A stretch of 64,000 nucleotides of DNA from Streptomyces longwoodensis (GTDB lineage Bacteria; Actinomycetota; Actinomycetes; Streptomycetales; Streptomycetaceae): the NCBI RefSeq assembly GCF_001514125.1, contig NZ_KQ948549.1, forward strand, positions 769,257-833,256. Reading direction: 5' to 3'. Below the pieces are notes generated by a model. It was not told the origin of the DNA, did no database searches, and saw only the letters and a list, made by a program, of their open reading frames with translations. Shown one piece after another: positions 49,080-58,442 of the stretch. The position numbers were made by a program, and so were the translations under genes. Position 1 is the first letter of the stretch, and every line of letters starts with the position of its first letter.

Positions 49080-49120
49080 CATCGGCCGGCCCCCACGTTC
49101 CCCGTGGTGGCCGGCCGATG
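49080..49120. terminator. Bidirectional terminator between convergent genes
   Basis: CATCGGCCGGCC (49080-49091) and GGCCGGCCGATG (49109-49120) form a perfect 12-bp stem, with CCCACG/CGTGG nested inside. Between the sigma factor and the S9 peptidase, which converge. Confidence 0.8.
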
Positions 49121-49187
49121 GACGTTGTGCGCGGGGGAGGGGCGGACCGGGCCCCTGGCCCGAGGAGTCCCCCGCCCCCGCCTCCGA

Positions 49188-51434
49188 TCAGCTCGTCAGG
49201 TACCGCTGCAGCCAGTCCGCCGCCGCCCGCCGGAACAGCCGCCGGTTGGGGGCGCGCTGGAAGTCGTGCCCCTCGTCGAGCAGCGTGAGCAGCTCGGCGG
49301 TGCGGCCCCGTGCGCGGGCCGCTCGGACGAACTGCTCCGACTCCTGCGGCGGGACGTTGGTGTCGTGCTCGCCGTGCACCGCCAGCACCGGGGCGCGCAG
49401 CGCGTCGATGCGGCTCATCGGCGACAGCGCGCGCAGCAGGTCGCGGTCCCGCTCCGGGTGGCCGTACTTGTGGGCCGCCGACTGCGCGATCCACGGTTCG
49501 GTGCCCTCGAAGAACGTCAGCAGGTCGGACATGCCGCACACCGCCACCCCCGTCCGGAACAGGTCCGGGTGCCACACCAGCGAGGCGAAGGTGAGGTAGC
49601 CGCCGTAGGAGCGGCCCATGACGGCGAGCCGTGCGGGGTCGGCAGGTCCCGCCAGCACGGCGTGGGCGGCGCAGTCCGCCACGTCGTCCAGCGCGGCGAA
49701 GCGGCCCTCGCCCAGGTCGGCGTCCACGAAGGAGCGGCCGTGTCCCGAGGACCCGCGGACGTCGGGGGCGAACACGTCGAGACCCCGGCCGAGGATCTCG
49801 TGGTACAGCGGGTTGAAGACGGGACGCTCCTGCTCCTCCGGGCCGCCGTGCAGGTGGATCACGCAGGGCGCCGGTTCGCCGGGGTCCCGTCCGGGCGCGC
49901 GGTAGTACCAGCCGTGCAGTGGCAGTCCGTCCCGCGCGGTGGGGCGCAGCGGCACCGGCCGCGTGGGCCGGCGGCCCGGCGGTACGGCGTCCTCGTCCCG
50001 GGACGACCAGGGGGTGCGCAGCAGGGAGGTGCCGCCGGACAGCCACCACACGCCGGGGCGGCGCTGGGAGCCGGACAGGGCCAGCACCAGGCCCGCGCCG
50101 CCCGCGGGGACGATCCGGGTGACGACCTCGTGCGGCAGGGGCACCGGCCGGGGCGCTCCGGCGGGGGAGCCGGCCGACCCGGCGGGGGCGTCGACGACCT
50201 CCAGCTCGGTGGCGCCGCCGACGTTCCACGCCAGGACCGCGGTCCGGCCGTCCCGGCCGAACCCCAGCAGCTCCAGGTCGCTGCCGTCGCGCTCGGCGGC
50301 GACGGACCAGCCGTGCACGTGGCCCTTCGCGTCCAGGGTCGCGGCGATCAGGGCGGCGAACTCCCGGTGGGCGTTGCTGCGCAGCCACAGCGTGTCCGCC
50401 CGCGGCGAGAACCGGCCGATCCACGGGTCGCCGTCGGCCACCGGGACGACGTAGGTCGGGGTGGCGTCGGCGGTGCGCACCACGACGGCCTCCCGCCGCC
50501 CGCGCGGCCCCCGGCGCAGCAGGGCGAACGAGCCGTCCCGGCTGAGGTCGCACACGCGCAGGGTCGCCGCGTCGGCCTCGGTGGCGAGGAGCACGGGGGC
50601 GGCGATCCCGTCCGGGTCGAGCAGGTAGGCGGACAGACCGTCCGCGAAGCCGGGCGAGGTGCCCGCGCCGCGCGGGTCCTCGCCGTGACCCGCGAGGGCC
50701 GCGAAGGGGGAGGCCGGTGCCGGCGCCGTGGTGCCCGTGTCGTACCGGGCCCCGGCGCCCAGGAGGACGGCGGTCCCGTCCCGGCTCGACCAGCCGGCCG
50801 GCAGGCCCTCGGGGTCCCCGTCCGCCGCGGTGACGGGCCCGGGCGCCGCGTACGGGGCCGTCGGGACGGCGACGGTCACGGCGAGGGCCGAGCCGTCGTG
50901 CGCCCAGCAGCCCAGGTAGGCGGAGGTGCCCGGCTCGGCCCCGGCCAGGATGTGCCGGTCGGTGCCGTCGGGCCGTACGCACAGGACGCGGGTGTGCTCG
51001 CCGCCGCCGGGGGCCGTGGTGTAGGCGATCCAGCGGCCGTCGGGGGACCAGGACACCTCGCGGACGGGGTCGGGTCCCGCGTCGAGCAGCCGTACGTCGT
51101 CGCCCGCGACGGGTCCCGCCCACAGCTGGGGCACGCCGCCGCGGTCGCAGATGAACGCCACCTGGTCCCCGCCGGGGTCCGCGGACGGGTACCAGCAGCC
51201 GTGGGAGGTGAGCCGGGTGGTGGGCTCGCGCGGGCCGCGGGCGTCGGCCAGCGGGGCCCGCGCCGGAGCGGCGTACGCCTGGCCGCGCCCGTCCGCGCCG
51301 TCGGGACCCGCCGCCTGGTCCGGCTGCGGGGGCAGGGGGTACGGCCCGGACGGCGGGTGCGTGGACGGGCGGTCGGGCCGCCGGCCGGGCGCCGCGGGTC
51401 CGGCGCCGTGGGTGGTGGGGCGTGCTTCGGTCAT
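49188..51434 (-). CDS. S9 prolyl oligopeptidase-family peptidase
   Basis: 748 aa, starting in an ATGA overlap with the asparagine synthase gene. A Pro-rich N-terminal stretch (about 1-70) precedes a beta-propeller (about 75-480), and an alpha/beta-hydrolase domain follows. Catalytic triad: Ser in G-R-S-Y-G-G-Y-L, Asp in H-G-E-H-D-T-N-V-P, His in D-E-G-H-D-F. It hydrolyses short peptides. The tight coupling with the amidotransferase suggests that it acts on the same peptide-like product. Confidence 0.92.
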   Translation of the reverse strand: MTEARPTTHGAGPAAPGRRPDRPSTHPPSGPYPLPPQPDQAAGPDGADGRGQAYAAPARAPLADARGPREPTTRLTSHGCWYPSADPGGDQVAFICDRGGVPQLWAGPVAGDDVRLLDAGPDPVREVSWSPDGRWIAYTTAPGGGEHTRVLCVRPDGTDRHILAGAEPGTSAYLGCWAHDGSALAVTVAVPTAPYAAPGPVTAADGDPEGLPAGWSSRDGTAVLLGAGARYDTGTTAPAPASPFAALAGHGEDPRGAGTSPGFADGLSAYLLDPDGIAAPVLLATEADAATLRVCDLSRDGSFALLRRGPRGRREAVVVRTADATPTYVVPVADGDPWIGRFSPRADTLWLRSNAHREFAALIAATLDAKGHVHGWSVAAERDGSDLELLGFGRDGRTAVLAWNVGGATELEVVDAPAGSAGSPAGAPRPVPLPHEVVTRIVPAGGAGLVLALSGSQRRPGVWWLSGGTSLLRTPWSSRDEDAVPPGRRPTRPVPLRPTARDGLPLHGWYYRAPGRDPGEPAPCVIHLHGGPEEQERPVFNPLYHEILGRGLDVFAPDVRGSSGHGRSFVDADLGEGRFAALDDVADCAAHAVLAGPADPARLAVMGRSYGGYLTFASLVWHPDLFRTGVAVCGMSDLLTFFEGTEPWIAQSAAHKYGHPERDRDLLRALSPMSRIDALRAPVLAVHGEHDTNVPPQESEQFVRAARARGRTAELLTLLDEGHDFQRAPNRRLFRRAAADWLQRYLTS

Positions 51435-53212
51435 ATCCCGTGCGTCTGAAGCCATATCTCCAGCAGAGCAGCCTGCCACAGGGCGTTCGCCCCGCGCCGG
51501 GTGCGGTGGTCGTCGGGCGCCGACAGGAGTTCGTCGACGTAGCCGTCCCGGTAGAGGCCGCGCCGCCGCGCCTCGGGGGCGTGCAGGGCCTCCTGTACGC
51601 GCTTGAGGACGGGGCCGGCCATGTGGGTGATCGCCGGGACCGGGAAGTACCCCTTGGGCCGGTCGACCACCTCGCGGGGCAGCATCTTGCGTCCCGCCTC
51701 CTTCAGCACGCCCTTGCCGCCGTCGGCCAGCTTCAGCTCCGGCGGGCACGCGGCGGCCAGCTCCACCAGCTCGTGGTCGAGGAACGGCACGCGGGCCTCC
51801 AGGCCCCAGTCCATGGTCATGTTGTCCACGCGCTTGACCGGGTCGTCCACGAGCATCACGTGGGTGTCCAGGCGCAGCGCTGCGTCGAGCGTCGTCTCGG
51901 CGCCCGGCGCGGCCATGTGCTCCTGGACGAAGCGCGCGGAGACGTCGTCCGGGGCCAGCATCGCGGGCTGCAGGATCTTCGCCAGGTCGGCGTGCGAGCG
52001 GTCGAAGTACGTCTCGGCGTACTGGTCCGCCGCCCGGTGGCGGGCAGCGGCGGCGATGTCCGGGTACCAGTGGTAGCCGGCGAACACCTCGTCGGCGCCC
52101 TGGCCGCTCTGGACGACCTTGACCTCCTTGGACACCTGCTCGGACAGCAGGTGGAAGGCCACCACGTCGTGGCTGATCATCGGCTCGCTCATGGCCGCCA
52201 CCGCGGAGTCCAGCGCCGCGGACACCCGCTCGGACGGCACCGTCAGCTGGTGGTGGTCGGTGGCGAACTCCTTCGCCACGAGGTCCGAGTAGTGGAACTC
52301 GTCCCCCGCGGCGCCGCCCTCGGACTCGAACCCGACGCTGAAGGTGGCCAGGTCCCGCTGCCCCTCGTCGGCGAGCAGCGCCACGATCAGGCTGGAGTCG
52401 AGGCCGCCGGAGAGCAGCACGCCCACCGGCACGTCGGCGACCATCCGGCGCCGTACGGCGGTGCGCAGCGCCTCCAGCACCGCGTCGCGCCATTCGTCGG
52501 GGCCCATGCCCTCGTGCTCGGGGCGGCGGGTGTAGGACGGCTGCCAGTAGCGGTGGTCGCGGTGGCTGCCGTCGGGCTCGACGACGCGGACCGTCGCCGG
52601 GGGCAGCTTGCGCACGCCCCGCAGCACGGTCCGGGGCGCGGTGACCGTCGCGTGCCAGCTGAAGTACTGGTGGAGGGCGACCGGGTCCAGGCCGGTGTCG
52701 ACGTCGCCGGCCGCCAGCAGGGCGGGCAGCGACGAGGCGAACCGCAGCCGGCCCGGGGTCTCGGCCAGGTACATCGGTTTGATGCCGAGCCGGTCGCGGG
52801 CCAGTACCAGGCGTCCGGTCCGGTGCTCGAAGACGGCGAAGGCGAACATGCCGTGGAAGTGCTGCACGCAGTCGGTGCCCCACTGCTGGTACGCCTTGAG
52901 CACGACCTCCGTGTCGGAGGTGGACGCGAAGCGGTGGCCGAGGCCGGTCAGCTCCTCGCGCAGCTGCCGGTAGTTGTAGACGCAGCCGTTGAAGACGCCG
53001 GTGACGCCCTGCTCGGCGTCGGTCATCGGCTGGGCGCCGCGCTCGGACAGGTCGATGATCTTCAGGCGCCGGTGGCCCAGCGCCACGGGACCGTGCGACC
53101 AGGTTCCCTCGTCGTCGGGTCCGCGGGCGGCCATCCGGTCCGTCATCCGCTCCACGGCCGGGAGGTCGGGCTTGCGGCCGTCGAAGCGCATCTCACCGCA
53201 CAGTCCGCACAT
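51431..53212 (-). CDS. NAGGN-type asparagine synthase-family amidotransferase
   Basis: 593 aa. M-C-G-L-C-G-E gives the N-terminal nucleophile Cys2, which fixes the ATG at 53212 rather than the GTG before it. The glutaminase domain (R-G-P-D-D-E-G, F-N-G-C-V-Y-N-Y-R) is followed by the synthetase domain (S-G-G-L-D-S-S pyrophosphate loop). The sequence style matches the N-acetylglutaminylglutamine amide (NAGGN) osmolyte amidotransferase. Its usual GNAT/ATP-grasp partner is not in the window; a YbdK-type ligase stands upstream instead. Coupled to S9 downstream, and to a short ORF upstream by TGATG. Confidence 0.87.
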   Translation of the reverse strand: MCGLCGEMRFDGRKPDLPAVERMTDRMAARGPDDEGTWSHGPVALGHRRLKIIDLSERGAQPMTDAEQGVTGVFNGCVYNYRQLREELTGLGHRFASTSDTEVVLKAYQQWGTDCVQHFHGMFAFAVFEHRTGRLVLARDRLGIKPMYLAETPGRLRFASSLPALLAAGDVDTGLDPVALHQYFSWHATVTAPRTVLRGVRKLPPATVRVVEPDGSHRDHRYWQPSYTRRPEHEGMGPDEWRDAVLEALRTAVRRRMVADVPVGVLLSGGLDSSLIVALLADEGQRDLATFSVGFESEGGAAGDEFHYSDLVAKEFATDHHQLTVPSERVSAALDSAVAAMSEPMISHDVVAFHLLSEQVSKEVKVVQSGQGADEVFAGYHWYPDIAAAARHRAADQYAETYFDRSHADLAKILQPAMLAPDDVSARFVQEHMAAPGAETTLDAALRLDTHVMLVDDPVKRVDNMTMDWGLEARVPFLDHELVELAAACPPELKLADGGKGVLKEAGRKMLPREVVDRPKGYFPVPAITHMAGPVLKRVQEALHAPEARRRGLYRDGYVDELLSAPDDHRTRRGANALWQAALLEIWLQTHGI

Positions 53213-53304
53213 CACGCATCACCCCGTCGCTGGGCGTACGCGGTCCGCGCCGGAGGCGTGGGGGCGGACCTGCTGGTCGGGATCTGGGCCGGACTGGTCG
53301 GCAT
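53212..53304 (-). CDS. 30-residue ORF translationally coupled to the asparagine synthase gene
   Basis: ATG at 53304 has AAAGGAGA ten bases upstream, the best RBS in this operon. The ORF (begins MPTSPAQIPTSR, rich in Pro, Thr, Ser and Ala, ends GDA) stops at TGA overlapping the asnB-type ATG as TGATG. It may be a small protein, a precursor peptide, or simply a translational leader; none of the residues settles this. Confidence 0.55.
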   Translation of the reverse strand: MPTSPAQIPTSRSAPTPPARTAYAQRRGDA

Positions 53305-53397
53305 GGCGGGTACATCTCCTTTGTTCGGGGGACCGGGACGAGTGGTCCGCGGGGAGGGCAGCGGCGCAGGGGGTGACAGGCACACGGTCGCCCCGCC

Positions 53398-54597
53398 TCA
53401 CGCGCCGGGCAGCGCGGCCGGCGGAGTGCCGAGGGTGCCGCTGACGCTCAGCCGCGCCGCGGCGGTGAGCGGGGCGGCGGACGGGGCGGGCCGGCGGCGC
53501 CGGGTGCGCTCGCCGCGGGTCTCCGCGATGGCCAGGTCGGTGCCGGCCAGCAGGTCCTCGTGCTCGGCCGTACGGCGGATGCGGTGGGCGGCGCTGCCGT
53601 CCCGGAGCGCCCGCTCCGCGAGGGCGCGCACGGTGTCCCAGTCGCCGTTGGCCTCCAGCGCCGGGCGCAGCCGGCGCAGCATGCCGCGCACGACATCGGC
53701 GGCGGCGGCCTCCTGGCGGGTCTCCGGGTCGACCAGGGCGCCTTCCAGGCCCGAGCGGGCGGCCCGCCAGGTGGCGGCGCGCAGCCACTCGTGGCGGCCG
53801 TCGCAGGAGGGTTCGTCCGAGGTTTCGAGCCGCTGGAGAGCGTCCACGACCAGGGCGCGGAACAGTCCGGCGACGAGCACCGCCGTCTCCGCGCGCGGGC
53901 AGGCGTCGCAGATGCGCAGCTCCAGGGTGCTGAGGTGGTCGGAGGGGCGGACGTCGTAGTAGATCATCCCGGGGTCGCTGATGACGCCGGAGTCGATCAG
54001 CCCCCGTACGGCCCCGTCGTAGGCGTCGGCGTCGGCGTAGCAGCCGATCGGGCCTGCGGTGGGCCAGCGCTGCCAGAGCATGGTGCGCCAGCTCGCGTAG
54101 CCGGTGTCGGCGCCCTGCCAGAACGGGGAGGAGGCCGACAGCGCGAGCAGCGTGTGCAGCGACGGCGACACCTCGCACATGACGCGTACGGCGGTGTCGC
54201 GGTCCGGGACGTCCACGTGGACGTGGGCCCCGCAGATCAGCTGCTCGTCGGCGAGCAGCCGGTACTCGTCGACCATGTGCTCGTAGCGGAGCCCGGCGGT
54301 CGGGAAGCTCGCCGCGGGTCGGGCCAGTGGCACCGTGCCGGCGGCGACCACCGCCAGTCCGTGCGCGGAGGCCGCCCGGTCCAGGCGCCGTCGGCTGCCG
54401 ACGAGGTCGTCGTACAGCGTGTCCAGCGTCGTGTGCACGGCGCTGTTGGACTCCACGGCCGCCTGCTGCAACTCGGTCGTGAACGTGTCCGTGGGCAGGT
54501 TCGCCAGCACTTCGTCGGCCCGTGGCACGAGCTGCCCGGTCTCGATCTCCACCAGGTGGAACTCTTCCTCCACACCGATACGCACGGTCACGGCCAC
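53398..54597 (-). CDS. YbdK-type carboxylate-amine ligase (GCS2 family)
   Basis: 399 aa from a GTG with GGAG. GCS2 signature: I-G-V-E-E-E-F-H-L-V near the start, A-H-V-H-V-D-V-P-D and L-E-L-R-I-C-D. YbdK proteins are related to glutamate-cysteine ligase and join glutamate to an amine with ATP; in mycothiol-making actinobacteria the product is not glutathione. It is 94 bp upstream of the short ORF and asparagine synthase genes on the same strand, so a joint pathway is plausible. Confidence 0.9.
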   Translation of the reverse strand: MAVTVRIGVEEEFHLVEIETGQLVPRADEVLANLPTDTFTTELQQAAVESNSAVHTTLDTLYDDLVGSRRRLDRAASAHGLAVVAAGTVPLARPAASFPTAGLRYEHMVDEYRLLADEQLICGAHVHVDVPDRDTAVRVMCEVSPSLHTLLALSASSPFWQGADTGYASWRTMLWQRWPTAGPIGCYADADAYDGAVRGLIDSGVISDPGMIYYDVRPSDHLSTLELRICDACPRAETAVLVAGLFRALVVDALQRLETSDEPSCDGRHEWLRAATWRAARSGLEGALVDPETRQEAAAADVVRGMLRRLRPALEANGDWDTVRALAERALRDGSAAHRIRRTAEHEDLLAGTDLAIAETRGERTRRRRPAPSAAPLTAAARLSVSGTLGTPPAALPGA

Positions 54598-54814
54598 TCC
54601 TCGGAACGACGGGCTCTAATCGGCCCGAATGGGTGCTCTTCGGAGTTCCCCGTTGCCCGGTGGTCAATCATGAACGCTCTTTCGAGCGCCGGAGCTGCCA
54701 AGTGAGCACATGCGTACGGGGAGTGACTCGTGGCGGCGTGAACCCGCCGTACTGCGCCCGCCGTCCCGGATACCCGGCGCCGCCGGCCGTCAGTCGCGGG
54801 TCAGTCGCCGGCCG

Positions 54815-57247
54815 TCAGTCGTCGGCCTGATGCGACGGGACGCTGATGTGCAGCGCGCAGACGTCGTCGCGGTGTTCGGCCACGGCCAGAGCGGCGTGCA
54901 GGGCGGGCAGGCCGTCCGCCTCGGCGGTGCGCAACAGGGCCTCGGCCGTGGTGGCGAGCTCCTGCAGGCCCGTCCGCAGGTCCTGCCCGGGGCGCTCGAT
55001 CAGGCCGTCCGTGAAGAACAACAGCTGGTCGTCGTCCTGGAGTCGCAGCGTGGCCTCGCCGAACACCGGGCTGTCGGTGGCGCCGAGCAGGATGCCCGCC
55101 GGGCGCTCGACCATACGGGCCCGGCCGTCCCGGACCAGCAGCGGCGGCAGGTGGCCCGCCTGGGCCCAGGTCAGGACACGGTCGGCGGGGCGGTAACGGG
55201 CCACGATCAGGGTGGCCGTGGTGTGCGTGCCGGACGGCGAGTTCAGGTGCATCAGCAGCGCGTTGAGGCGGGTGAGCGCGTCCGTGAGGGAGGAACCGGT
55301 GACGATCATGCCCTTGGCGGTGAAGCGCAGCTGCGCCATCGTGGCCACCGCGCTGATGCCGTGGCCCATCACGTCACCGATGACGAACAGCGCGTCGCCG
55401 TCGGGCAGTTCGATGGCGCTGTACCAGTCGCCTCCCACGCTGATCCCGCGTTCCGCCGGGTGGTACAGGGCGTTGGACCACAGGCCGGCGAGCCGCACCG
55501 GACCGGTCGGCAGGGGCAGCAGCGCCTGCTGCAGCCGGGCGGCCACCCGGCGCTCCGCCTGGAGCTGGCCGCGCTGCGCGGAGACCGCGCGTTCGCTGCT
55601 GAGCAGCGCGAGTTCGGCGTCGCGCAGGCCGGACAGGTCCTGGAAGAAGCCGTGCACCTCCAGCGGCGTACCGTCCGCGTCCGTCACGGCCTCGGCGACG
55701 ATCCGCAGGTGACGGACCCCGCGGCTGGTCGTGATGCGGAAGGGCTGGTCGATCGCGGTGCCGTCGCGCAGCAGCCGCTGTGCCGCCGCCGTCAGCTGCG
55801 GCAGGTCCTCGGGCAGGACGGACTCGGGCAGGTCCTCCAGTCGCATCGGGCCGAGGCCCTCGTCCCGGTCGAAGATGGTGAACACGTGCGGGGACCAGGT
55901 GATGGTGTCGGTCACCAGGTTCCAGTCGGCCCAGCCCAGGTTGCCCAGGCGCTGCACGGCGGCCAGCCGGCGCTCCTGCCGGTCGGCGAGGTCGTGGCGG
56001 GTCCAGGACACCACCAGGTGGTGGCCCAGCCGGGACACCCGCAGCGAGTAACTGGAGTGGTGCGGGATGCCGGCCACGACCTCCTCGTAGGTGAACGGTC
56101 CGCTCGCGAACGGCTTGCCGGTGGCGAGGACCTCCCGGTAGCCCTCCCACAACTCCGTCCCGGCGAAGGTCGGGTAGCACTCCAGCACGCGCAGCCCGAC
56201 CAGTCCGCGCCCCCGGCGGCCCGCGACGTCCACCGACTCGGGCGCCGCCGCCTCGATGCGGAAGTCCTCCAGGGTGCCGTCCGGCCCGTGCAGCGGTGCG
56301 AGCAGGATCACCGACCCTGACAGGGCGTCCAGGATCTGCTGCACGCTCTCCACGGACGGGTCGCGGCGCGGCGGCGCCGAGTCGAGCGTAGCCATCCGGC
56401 CGGCGCACAACTGCACCGCTCCCACGAGCAGTTCGCGCTCCACAGGGGTGAACGGCCGGTCCGTGCCGCGCAGGACGGCGATCACTTCGTCGACCTCGCC
56501 CCCGGCCTCCACCGGCAGCCAGGCCCGCGCGGGCCAGCGCCGCTCGGCGCCCTCGGGCACGTCGTACGCCTCGCGCCCCTCGGAACCCTCGACCCAGACC
56601 GGCTTGTGGCCCCGCCGCGGATCGCCGGGGGGCCGTCCGCCCGCGTCCGGTCCGTCCCACCGGGCCGCCTCGACGGCGTCGATCCCCGCGTGGCCGGTCA
56701 ACCGCATCCCGTCGTCGCTCGAGGTCCACACCAGGACGGCCTCGATCCCGGTCCCGCCCGCCAGGTGGTCCAGCAGGCAGTGCGCGAGCGCCGGCCGGTC
56801 CCGCACCGTCGCGAGCCCCAGGCCCAGCCGGCCCAGCAGCAGGGTGGCCTCGCGGGCGGAGCCGGGGGCGGGGGCCTGCGCGGCCGGGTCGGCGGGCACC
56901 AGGTACTGCGCGGACGCGAACGCCGAACCGCCGCTCACCGGCTGCGGGCGCCGCCGCCTGCGCCCGCGCCGGCCCCGCAGCGGACGGATGGCCCCGAGGG
57001 TCAGCCAGCACTCCTCGACGAGCGTGCGGTCGGCCGAGACGGACCGCTCCAGGAGGAGGTCGTAGGCCTCCTCCGCGGAACAGCCCTCCTGCACCATCAC
57101 GGCGCCCTTGGCGCGCTCCAGCACCGGCAGCAGCGCGGCGACCCGTTGCAGGTCGACGATCTCGGCCCGCTGGCGGGCCACCACCTTGGCCAAGGCGGGG
57201 GATTCGGACCCCGCTTGCGGCCGGAGCGGCTCTTCCCGTGGCGTCAC
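54815..57247 (-). CDS. ANTAR-GAF-PAS-PP2C multidomain phosphatase
   Basis: 810 aa from a GTG without a strong RBS. Domains: ANTAR-like helix bundle (about 30-90; V-L-E-R-A-K-G-A-V-M-V-Q-E-G-C-S-A-E-E-A), GAF-like (about 140-300), two PAS-like segments (about 310-555; W-S-P-H-V-F-T-I-F-D-R-D-E-G near the second) and SpoIIE/PP2C (about 590-805; S-V-G-G-D-W-Y, V-I-G-D-V-M-G-H-G, A-Q-A-G-H-L-P-P-L). Such phosphatases dephosphorylate STAS anti-sigma antagonists. RNA-binding ANTAR fused to phosphatase is unusual. It runs alone on the minus strand. Confidence 0.88.
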   Translation of the reverse strand: MTPREEPLRPQAGSESPALAKVVARQRAEIVDLQRVAALLPVLERAKGAVMVQEGCSAEEAYDLLLERSVSADRTLVEECWLTLGAIRPLRGRRGRRRRRPQPVSGGSAFASAQYLVPADPAAQAPAPGSAREATLLLGRLGLGLATVRDRPALAHCLLDHLAGGTGIEAVLVWTSSDDGMRLTGHAGIDAVEAARWDGPDAGGRPPGDPRRGHKPVWVEGSEGREAYDVPEGAERRWPARAWLPVEAGGEVDEVIAVLRGTDRPFTPVERELLVGAVQLCAGRMATLDSAPPRRDPSVESVQQILDALSGSVILLAPLHGPDGTLEDFRIEAAAPESVDVAGRRGRGLVGLRVLECYPTFAGTELWEGYREVLATGKPFASGPFTYEEVVAGIPHHSSYSLRVSRLGHHLVVSWTRHDLADRQERRLAAVQRLGNLGWADWNLVTDTITWSPHVFTIFDRDEGLGPMRLEDLPESVLPEDLPQLTAAAQRLLRDGTAIDQPFRITTSRGVRHLRIVAEAVTDADGTPLEVHGFFQDLSGLRDAELALLSSERAVSAQRGQLQAERRVAARLQQALLPLPTGPVRLAGLWSNALYHPAERGISVGGDWYSAIELPDGDALFVIGDVMGHGISAVATMAQLRFTAKGMIVTGSSLTDALTRLNALLMHLNSPSGTHTTATLIVARYRPADRVLTWAQAGHLPPLLVRDGRARMVERPAGILLGATDSPVFGEATLRLQDDDQLLFFTDGLIERPGQDLRTGLQELATTAEALLRTAEADGLPALHAALAVAEHRDDVCALHISVPSHQADD

Positions 57248-57527
57248 GCCTAGAGCATGGCACAGCGAAAGGCGCGGGTCAGCAGGATGTGGACGGGGGA
57301 GGGGAGCACCGTGTAAAGGGGCGTCCGCACGTCCGCGCGCCGGTGCGCCCCGGGGCCCGGACCTGCGCGGACCCCTGGGGCGATCAACGAAGGCCGACGG
57401 TGGTCGAAGACGGTCGCTCCCGGTCGGGGACCGCTCGTGACCGCGCACGACTGGGCGACCCCGCCCACCCCTCCTACGCTCGAAGGGTCGGCGACGAACC
57501 GCCGCCGGGAACGGCAAGGAGCGCGTC

Positions 57528-58373
57528 ATGACGAACACGACCGACCCCGACCAGGCCGACCGCGCGCTGAAGGCCCGGCACCGCGCGATGTGGGCCCAGG
57601 GCGACTACCCCACCGTGGCCGCCGAGCTCATCCCGGAGCTGGGGGGTGTCCTGGTCGAGGCCTGCGGTGTGCGCGCCGGCGACCGGGTCCTCGACGTGGC
57701 CGCCGGGACCGGCAACGTCGCCGTGCCGGCCGCGCTGGCCGGCGCCGACGTGGTCGCCTGCGACCTCACCCCCGAGCTGCTGGAGACCGGGCGGGCCCTG
57801 GCCGAGCGGCGCGGCGCACGGCTGCGCTGGCAGGAGGCGGATGCCGAGGATCTGCCCTTCGACGACGCCGCGTTCGACACCGTGCTGTCCTGCGTCGGGG
57901 TCATGTTCGCCCCGCACCACCAGCGGGCGGCCGACGAACTGGTCCGGGTCTGCCGCCCCGGCGGCACCGTCGGCCTGCTGAGCTGGACACCGGAGGGCTT
58001 CCTCGGCCGGATGCTCGCCACCATGAAGCCCTACGCGCCCCCGCCCCCGCCGGGCGCCCAGCCGCCCCCGCTGTGGGGGGACCCGCAGCACGTACGTGAG
58101 CTGCTCGGGGACCGGGTCACCGCCGTCGAGGCCGAGCGGCGCACGGTCGTGGTGGACCGGTTCGCGACCCCCGAGGAGTTCCGCGCCTACTTCAAGGAGC
58201 GCTACGGCCCCACCATCGCGGTCTACCGGTCCCTCGCCGACGACCCCGCACGCGCCGCCGCGCTCGACCGCGACCTGGCCGACCTGGCCCGCGCCCACGG
58301 ACTGGGGGCCGAGGACGGCCGTACCACGATGGAGTGGGAGTACCTGCTGTTCACCGCCCGCAGGTCGGACTGA
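57528..58373 (+). CDS. Class I SAM-dependent methyltransferase
   Basis: 281 aa with AAGGAG upstream. SAM motif I V-L-D-V-A-A-G-T-G-N-V-A, acidic end of beta-2 V-A-C-D-L-T-P-E, motif II A-F-D-T-V-L-S-C-V-G-V-M-F. UbiE/Methyltransf_25-type. The last third (about 190-281) is likely a substrate cap. Substrate unknown. Confidence 0.9.
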   Translation: MTNTTDPDQADRALKARHRAMWAQGDYPTVAAELIPELGGVLVEACGVRAGDRVLDVAAGTGNVAVPAALAGADVVACDLTPELLETGRALAERRGARLRWQEADAEDLPFDDAAFDTVLSCVGVMFAPHHQRAADELVRVCRPGGTVGLLSWTPEGFLGRMLATMKPYAPPPPPGAQPPPLWGDPQHVRELLGDRVTAVEAERRTVVVDRFATPEEFRAYFKERYGPTIAVYRSLADDPARAAALDRDLADLARAHGLGAEDGRTTMEWEYLLFTARRSD

Positions 58374-58442
58374 GGGGTGCGGCGGCGCCCCGGCGGCGAA
58401 AATGCCTGGCGCGGCCGGGGGAGGACGACGAAGACTCTCCCC

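Noticed and set aside
51431..53304. Lasso-peptide locus (asparagine-synthase-like cyclase with small upstream ORF)
   Set aside because: The synthase has a full N-terminal glutaminase domain with Cys2 and no lasso protease or RRE gene is nearby; the short ORF has no lasso core pattern.
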